From Flavobacteriales bacterium (GTDB taxonomy: Bacteria > Bacteroidota > Bacteroidia > Flavobacteriales_D > Sanyastnellaceae): a DNA stretch of 64,000 nucleotides. A program made the position numbers and the translations under genes. The notes beneath the pieces are model-generated. The model was not told where the DNA came from, ran no database searches, and was given only the letters and a program-made list of their open reading frames with translations. Of the stretch, positions 59,290 to 64,000 are shown in pieces. The first letter of the stretch is position 1. The number at the start of each line of letters is the position of its first letter. The stretch is from positions 88,522 to 152,521 of the forward strand of contig JAKVAX010000008.1 in NCBI GenBank assembly GCA_022447625.1. Direction: 5' to 3'.

Positions 59290-62050
59290 CTTCATACAAG
59301 ACCTTGCAGATCACATTATAGAAAAACACGAGGGCCGCTTTGCGCAGTTGGCCGTTGTGTTGCCAGGTAAACGTTCGGGGCAATTCCTGATTCGAGCTAT
59401 TAAAGAACGCAGCGGACATATCGGTTGGCTGCCGCAGATTATTACCCTTTCGGAACTGTTTGAACGGATGAGCGGGAAGACCCGCTTAGATTCCATGGAC
59501 TTGGTTTTCGAACTCTTTTTGGTTTGGCGAAAGCACTTTAATACTGGAGAGAAGTTTATCGATTTCCTGCAGTGGGGAAGTACCGTGTTGGCTGACTTTA
59601 ATGAGGTGGATCATCACCTGTTAGATGCGCAGCAAGTGTACCGGAACCTGAAGGCGTATAAAGACTTGGATGATTGGAGTTTTGGTGAAGACGAAGAGTT
59701 GTGGTCGAAAGAGCAGAAAGACTTTGCCAACTTCTGGGGGAAGCTGCTTCCCTTGTATGAAGCCTTTGCGGCGCATCAAGAAAAAGAAGGACGTTTTCAA
59801 GGAGGGAAGGTAGCTCGAGCAGTGGCTAAAGATCCGATTACTCCGCTCGCTGCGCTCGGAATTGACCACGTGATTTTTGCGGGATTGAATGCCTTGACGC
59901 CAGCGGAGCAAGCGGTGATCAAACGCTTGGAACAGACCGATCGGGCGACCGTGGTCTTTGATGCGGATGATTACTTCGTCCGCAAAGAACGACTCGAGGC
60001 CGGACATTTCATTCGCGAAATGGATTTCCTGGGGAATGCGCAGAGCTTGCCTTCGAAGATGCTTCAGCGACTCCAAAACATCCACCTGGTTTCGTGTAGT
60101 ACGACCATTGCACAAATGCAATACGTACATGGGGCCTTGGAGAAACTTGATCCAATAAAGGCCTTGAATACTGCGGTGGTGTTGCCTGATAATAGTGTCT
60201 TGCCACCGTTGCTGCATGCCGTTCCTGAGAACTACGATGGCATCAACGTGACCATGGGGAAGTCGTTGTCGCACACGCCCTATAAAAGCCTCTTGCACGC
60301 CTTCTTCCGCATCTTCGATATGCGCGGACCGAAGATTCGTCACCAAGCGTTTACGAACTTGTTGCTGCACCCTTACCTCGGGGGTGGACAAACACCAGCG
60401 TCCAAAATATTCCGCTCCATTCATCAGCAAATGGTGCGACATAACCGGGTATTCGTTGGACTAGAAGATCTTGCGACATGGAACTCGGGTAAGCCGGCGG
60501 ATCATGCCGGAGTGACCGGTGTCTTGATCGACCTCTACGCGGCAGTGAAGACAAGAACACCGCAAGACTTAGTTCAATCGTTAAAGACCTTGCTGAAGGT
60601 CGTTCGTCCGGTATTGAAAGAAGACGAGGCACGCAGCGAAGCCTTCCAGCGCTGGCGCATTTTGAATGATTTGCTGCAGCGTTTAGATCGCTTGATGCAA
60701 CGCTATCCAGTAATTGAAGATGTACGGGAGTTGGAGCGCATCACCATGAAATTGTTCTCGCGATTGCAGGTTGACTTGATTGGTGAACCCCTGACGGGTC
60801 TGCAGATCATGGGGTTATTGGAGTCGCGTGCGCTTGACTTCGAACGGGTCTTTATTCTGAATGCGAATGAGGGCATTCTGCCAAAGCAGCAAATGCATGA
60901 AAGCTTCTTACCGGCAGAGATCAGAGCAGGTTATGGCCTTCCGAACTCGCATGAACGTGACGCCATCTTCGCCTACTATTTCTACCGCCTCCTGCAACGA
61001 GCAAGCGAAGTGCATGTGTTGTATAACGGACATGGATCTGACCACAAAGTGGGAGAGAAAAGTCGTTACGTTCAGCAACTCGAAACTTCTGAAACCATTG
61101 CGCAGTCAGAGATAAAAGTCCACCAACACCAGCTTATGGCAGCCGCGCCTAAAGGCGCGCCACAGGTAGCACCTATCACTGCGAGTGAATGGACAGAAGA
61201 ACGCTGGCAGGCCCTCCTCGATAAGGGACTTTCGCCATCAGCCATTAACAAATGGACGCAATGCACGGCAGACTTTTTCTACCGTTACATCTTAGGACTG
61301 CGCGAGCAAGACGAGGTAGAAGAATCCATGGAGGCGAACACCCTGGGTACGCTGGTCCATGAAATTCTGGAGCGTGGTTACGAACACCTGAAAGGCAGGG
61401 TCATTCACGCCTCAGACATTGAAGCTTTGAAGCCACGTCTCGATACCCTCTTAGATGAAGCCATCGAAAAACACTACAGTCGGGAGTTGACCGCCAGCGG
61501 TTTGAATTACCTCTCAAAGTCGGTTGTTAGAAGATATGTCCGCAAGCTCATAGACAACGAGATCGCCAGTTTGAAAGACAATCAAATCGAAATCAAAGAC
61601 CTCGAAGGTGACCTCACCCAATCCCTCTCACCCGGAGTCACCATCTTCGGAAAAGCCGACCGCATTGACCGCTTCAACGGAACCCTACGCGTGGTCGACT
61701 ACAAAAGTGGAAAGGTGACCCAACCCGAGCTTTCCCTCCGCGGCCAATGGCAAGAACAACTCATGAAGGGCGACAAAGGCAAAGCCCTGCAAACGATGAT
61801 CTACGCTTGGCTCGCTTTCAATAAATACGGCGAAAACGCCATGGCCGGCATCCTCTCCTCCCGCAGCCACAGCTCCGGTTTCCTCTCGGTAGTCAATAAC
61901 AAAAAGGAACTGATCATGGACCAATCTCTTGCAGACAGTATGGAAGATTGGTTGAGTGATCTAATTGTACAAATGGGCTTAGATGTGACGCCGGCGGTGC
62001 ACAATGAGAAGGCGAAGTATTGTGAGTATTGCCTCGTCATGGAAGGGTGA
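59276..62050 (+). CDS. AddB-like RecB-family nuclease / helicase-like subunit
   Basis: 924 residues. The N-terminal half has UvrD/AddB-like helicase architecture without a complete Walker A (LAVVLPGKRSGQFLIRAI, IITLSELFERM, DADDYFVRKERLEAG, FERVFILNANEGILP). The C-terminal RecB nuclease has SPSAINKWTQCTADFFYRYI, GTLVHEILERGY, VVDYKSGKVTQ (D-x-K) and QTMIYAWL. An iron-sulfur cluster of AddB type would use four cysteines; visible here are Cys in KWTQC and two in KYCEYC, and the protein ends five residues later. Role probably double-strand break processing with a separate AddA-type helicase not in this window. Overlaps the TPR gene by 14 nt. Confidence 0.88.
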   Translation: MNVNSFIQDLADHIIEKHEGRFAQLAVVLPGKRSGQFLIRAIKERSGHIGWLPQIITLSELFERMSGKTRLDSMDLVFELFLVWRKHFNTGEKFIDFLQWGSTVLADFNEVDHHLLDAQQVYRNLKAYKDLDDWSFGEDEELWSKEQKDFANFWGKLLPLYEAFAAHQEKEGRFQGGKVARAVAKDPITPLAALGIDHVIFAGLNALTPAEQAVIKRLEQTDRATVVFDADDYFVRKERLEAGHFIREMDFLGNAQSLPSKMLQRLQNIHLVSCSTTIAQMQYVHGALEKLDPIKALNTAVVLPDNSVLPPLLHAVPENYDGINVTMGKSLSHTPYKSLLHAFFRIFDMRGPKIRHQAFTNLLLHPYLGGGQTPASKIFRSIHQQMVRHNRVFVGLEDLATWNSGKPADHAGVTGVLIDLYAAVKTRTPQDLVQSLKTLLKVVRPVLKEDEARSEAFQRWRILNDLLQRLDRLMQRYPVIEDVRELERITMKLFSRLQVDLIGEPLTGLQIMGLLESRALDFERVFILNANEGILPKQQMHESFLPAEIRAGYGLPNSHERDAIFAYYFYRLLQRASEVHVLYNGHGSDHKVGEKSRYVQQLETSETIAQSEIKVHQHQLMAAAPKGAPQVAPITASEWTEERWQALLDKGLSPSAINKWTQCTADFFYRYILGLREQDEVEESMEANTLGTLVHEILERGYEHLKGRVIHASDIEALKPRLDTLLDEAIEKHYSRELTASGLNYLSKSVVRRYVRKLIDNEIASLKDNQIEIKDLEGDLTQSLSPGVTIFGKADRIDRFNGTLRVVDYKSGKVTQPELSLRGQWQEQLMKGDKGKALQTMIYAWLAFNKYGENAMAGILSSRSHSSGFLSVVNNKKELIMDQSLADSMEDWLSDLIVQMGLDVTPAVHNEKAKYCEYCLVMEG

Positions 62051-62054
62051 GGCG

Positions 62055-62129
62055 GTGCGTAGTTCGTGGTTCGTGGTTCGTGGGTTTTTTGTCGAGAGAC
62101 GAGGGTCTAGGGTCTAGGGTTTATGGGGT
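62055..62129. repeat. Heptad arrays after the nuclease gene
   Basis: GTGCGTA, then GTTCGTG three times (62055-62082), followed after a T-run by AGAGACG, AGGGTCT twice, AGGGTTT, ATGGGGT (62095-62129, one phase). The first set is the reverse complement of the CCACGAA-type units at 52485. Confidence 0.8.
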
Positions 62130-62145
62130 ATCATGTATTGGGTTT

Positions 62146-62351
62146 GGACGGATTTCATCCGTCCCTACCAAAGCATCTCTGGGGAAAGAAGAGGCGCCTA
62201 CCGGCGCCACAAATTAACCCTGCATCACATAGATTGCCCACCTCAATATCCCGTAGGGATTCTACCTCGTTGCCTAAAGATTAGGCAGAAAACCCAGTAC
62301 CCCAGAGGGGTTCAACAGATCCGGACGGATTTCATCCGTCCCTACCACCCC
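62146..62351. repeat. Composite hairpin repeat unit, left of the kelch gene
   Basis: Begins with hairpin GGACGGAT-TTC-ATCCGTCC (62146-62164), contains GGCGCC...GGCGCC (about 62193-62209), ATCCCGTAGGGAT and ACCCCAGAGGGGT, and ends with a second GGACGGAT hairpin (62333-62351). Bases 62146-62221 are identical over 76 bp to 63925-64000. Together with 62051-62145 and the quiet stretch 62352-62469, it fills the 419-bp gene-free gap. Confidence 0.8.
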
Positions 62352-62469
62352 CATTCATCCAAACAATGAACATTCCCCCATTTCCTGTTGTCTTACCAAG
62401 GATGGGCCTTTATTGGTAGTTGTTGCTACAGGTAAATGCGTTTCCTTTCGACATAGAAAACCACCTGCA

Positions 62470-63675
62470 ATGAAACAGTTTTTACTATTCTCTACGTTTT
62501 TCCTTCTTTCAAGTCTAATCATCGCTCAAGATTGGGAATTTGTCGCGCCGCTACCTGGTGGGACTTCGGATGCACGACACCATCCAGTGACCTTCTCTAT
62601 TGACGGAATAGGATACCTCCTTACGGGAACCGTTGGAACCACTCCTTCGAATGACTTTATGCGCTATGACCCTGTAAGCGATACGTGGGAGGCACTGCCT
62701 GATTTCCCTGGAGCAGCGAGAAGTTTCTCGTACGGAACAAGTAGAGGAACCAAAGCTTATGTAGGTTTTGGAGGGATTACAGGACAGGCATTCAACGACC
62801 TCTGGGAGTACGATTCGGAAACGGAAACATGGACGGAGCTTTCAAGTTGTCCGTGTGATGGTCGTTACCACCCTACGTTTATTCAACTGGATGGAAAGAT
62901 CTTCATGGGCCAAGGAAACAACGACAACAATCTTGACGATTGGTGGGAGTACGATATTGCTACCGATTCGTGGTCTCAAAAAGACGATCTCCCTGGACCA
63001 CCACGTCATCACCCTTTTTACTTTGGAGTGAACGGCAAAGCGTACACTGGGCTAGGACATGGAAGCAGTATCAACGGCGTCTTGCAGATTTACACCGACT
63101 GGTATGAGTATGATCCAGCTACGGAGCAATGGACACAGCTCAACGATTTCCCCGGGGAGGCACGCGTAGCGGGAACGCAATTTGACTTTGAAGGCAAAGG
63201 GTACATCCTGAGCGGAGATGGAGATGATCACTCCTTTATGGAAGAAGGCGAGTTTTGGGAATACGACACAAGTAGCGACTCATGGACCCAACTACCATCG
63301 CACCCTGGAAACAGCAGCCGATGGGCACCAGGAAGCTTTGTGATCGACGAGTACGTGTATTTCACCTGCGGTGAAAGCATTGACCAATTGGAACACGACA
63401 TGATGCGCTTCCCGTTGAATCAAATAGTGAGCGTTGAGAATGCCCAGAACGATCAAGACATCGTGTTCTACCCTAACCCTGCAAACAGCATCATCACCAT
63501 TCAAAACAACCTACAGGATTTCACAGACATCCGATTGGTCAGCAGCTATGGCCAGATCGTAGATAATGTGGTCAATAACCAACTGAATGTAGCAGACCTT
63601 CCGAATGGATTGTATTTCCTTCAGTTCTCAAAAGGTGAAACTGTGAGTACTCAGAAGGTGATTATTTCGCATTAA
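62470..63675 (+). CDS. Secreted kelch-repeat protein with T9SS type A sorting domain
   Basis: 401 residues from the ATG at 62470 (MKQFLLFSTFFLLSSLIIAQ, a good signal peptide); the upstream 19 codons are rejected. Five or six kelch blades of about 50 residues follow: MRYDPVSDTWEALPDFPGAARSF, LWEYDSETETWTELSSC, WWEYDIATDSWSQKDDLPGPPRH, WYEYDPATEQWTQLNDFPGEARV, FWEYDTSSDSWTQLPSHPG. The C-terminal T9SS domain (VFYPNPANSIITIQ, LVSSYGQIVDN, GLYFLQFS) ends the protein. Predicted beta-propeller, extracellular; ligand unknown. It is bracketed by composite repeat units at 62146 and 63750. Confidence 0.92.
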   Translation: MKQFLLFSTFFLLSSLIIAQDWEFVAPLPGGTSDARHHPVTFSIDGIGYLLTGTVGTTPSNDFMRYDPVSDTWEALPDFPGAARSFSYGTSRGTKAYVGFGGITGQAFNDLWEYDSETETWTELSSCPCDGRYHPTFIQLDGKIFMGQGNNDNNLDDWWEYDIATDSWSQKDDLPGPPRHHPFYFGVNGKAYTGLGHGSSINGVLQIYTDWYEYDPATEQWTQLNDFPGEARVAGTQFDFEGKGYILSGDGDDHSFMEEGEFWEYDTSSDSWTQLPSHPGNSSRWAPGSFVIDEYVYFTCGESIDQLEHDMMRFPLNQIVSVENAQNDQDIVFYPNPANSIITIQNNLQDFTDIRLVSSYGQIVDNVVNNQLNVADLPNGLYFLQFSKGETVSTQKVIISH

Positions 63676-64000
63676 GTCAAGGGCTTGCCAATCGAAGGTT
63701 GACTGGGGTAGGTATTGTTGAATTTATTGGAACATTCATGGTGTTTGGTGGACGGATTTTATCCGACCCTACCACATTACCTTTGGGTGAAGAAAAGGCG
63801 CCTAACGGCGCCACAAAATCTCCCATGAACACATAGGTTCCTTCTCAATATCCCGTAGGGATTCTACCTTGTTGCCTAAAGATCAAGGTGAGAACCCAGT
63901 ACCCCAGAGGGGTTCTAAAGAGATGGACGGATTTCATCCGTCCCTACCAAAGCATCTCTGGGGAAAGAAGAGGCGCCTACCGGCGCCACAAATTAACCCT
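63676..64000. repeat. Gene-free end of window with composite hairpin repeat units
   Basis: After a 74-bp quiet stretch, one whole unit runs from 63750 (GGACGGAT-TTT-ATCCGACC) to 63924. The start of another (63925-64000) is identical to 62146-62221, so at least two units lie in tandem, continuing past the window. The whole unit at 63750 aligns throughout with the one at 62146 but is more diverged and about 12 bp shorter. I see no gene in these 325 bp. Confidence 0.75.

Noticed and set aside
62029..62369. Two overlapping plus-strand open frames after the nuclease gene
   Set aside because: They run through heptad arrays and hairpin repeats and have no protein-like composition.
1..64000. tRNA or rRNA genes
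   Set aside because: I looked through the larger gaps for cloverleaf arms and rRNA text and saw none; a tRNAscan run would settle it.

Overview
The window is chromosomal DNA of a member of Bacteroidota, most likely an order Flavobacteriales marine lineage; the family (perhaps Schleiferiaceae or Cryomorphaceae) is a guess. The evidence is type IX secretion sorting domains of both type A and type B, a TonB-dependent receptor next to a DUF4249-type lipoprotein and a FecR anti-sigma factor, a DUF5686 outer-membrane protein, LytTR/LytS pairs, and promoter -7 boxes of the TAnnTTTG type. I saw no rRNA, tRNA, prophage, transposase or CRISPR array.

Layout. 1-2.3 kb: pdxA (cut by the window edge) and leucyl aminopeptidase. 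2.5-5.9 kb: a large T9SS type B surface protein and riboflavin synthase. 5.8-11 kb (minus strand): an envelope block of lptB, a DUF5686 outer-membrane protein, tatC and arabinose-5-phosphate isomerase, divergent from recQ. 13-18 kb: an M20 amidohydrolase, a half-size TSUP permease and a TolB-propeller/outer-membrane-barrel protein. 18-25.6 kb: a metallo-beta-lactamase hydrolase, a PhoR/PhoB-like pair, a VOC protein, a PlsC-type acyltransferase and pheT. 25.6-28.3 kb: a small regulatory island with a PAS-only protein, a receiver-CRP/FNR regulator, a broken gene and an internally deleted universal stress protein, with four CTGAC-N4-GTCAR operator-like palindromes. 28.3-42 kb: mostly housekeeping and sensory genes (TonB-like protein, cyclophilin, pheS, a TPR histidine kinase, M42 and M28 peptidases, cysS, a MORN-type protein, a threonine-dehydrogenase-like SDR, and a LytTR/LytS/SdpI/hydrolase operon). 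43.5-48.5 kb: a sigma factor, TonB receptor, DUF4249-like lipoprotein and FecR unit, with fecR split by a frameshift. 48.6-64 kb: queA, three T9SS type A secreted proteins (a phosphoesterase, an M43 metalloprotease and a kelch protein), a single-domain response regulator, murB, a TPR protein and an AddB-like nuclease. The gaps in this last part are rich in repeats.

The strongest unexplained signals are at nucleotide level. (1) A 13-mer, CGCTANCGCGGAA, occurs 12 times between 16 and 57.5 kb, in both orientations, in two codon contexts and once between genes. (2) Most repeat-bearing gaps hold short arrays with a strict 7-bp period but different sequences. (3) Dispersed hairpin families occur, one of them embedded in a coding sequence. 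(4) The 25.6-28.3 kb island looks like a decaying FNR-type regulon.
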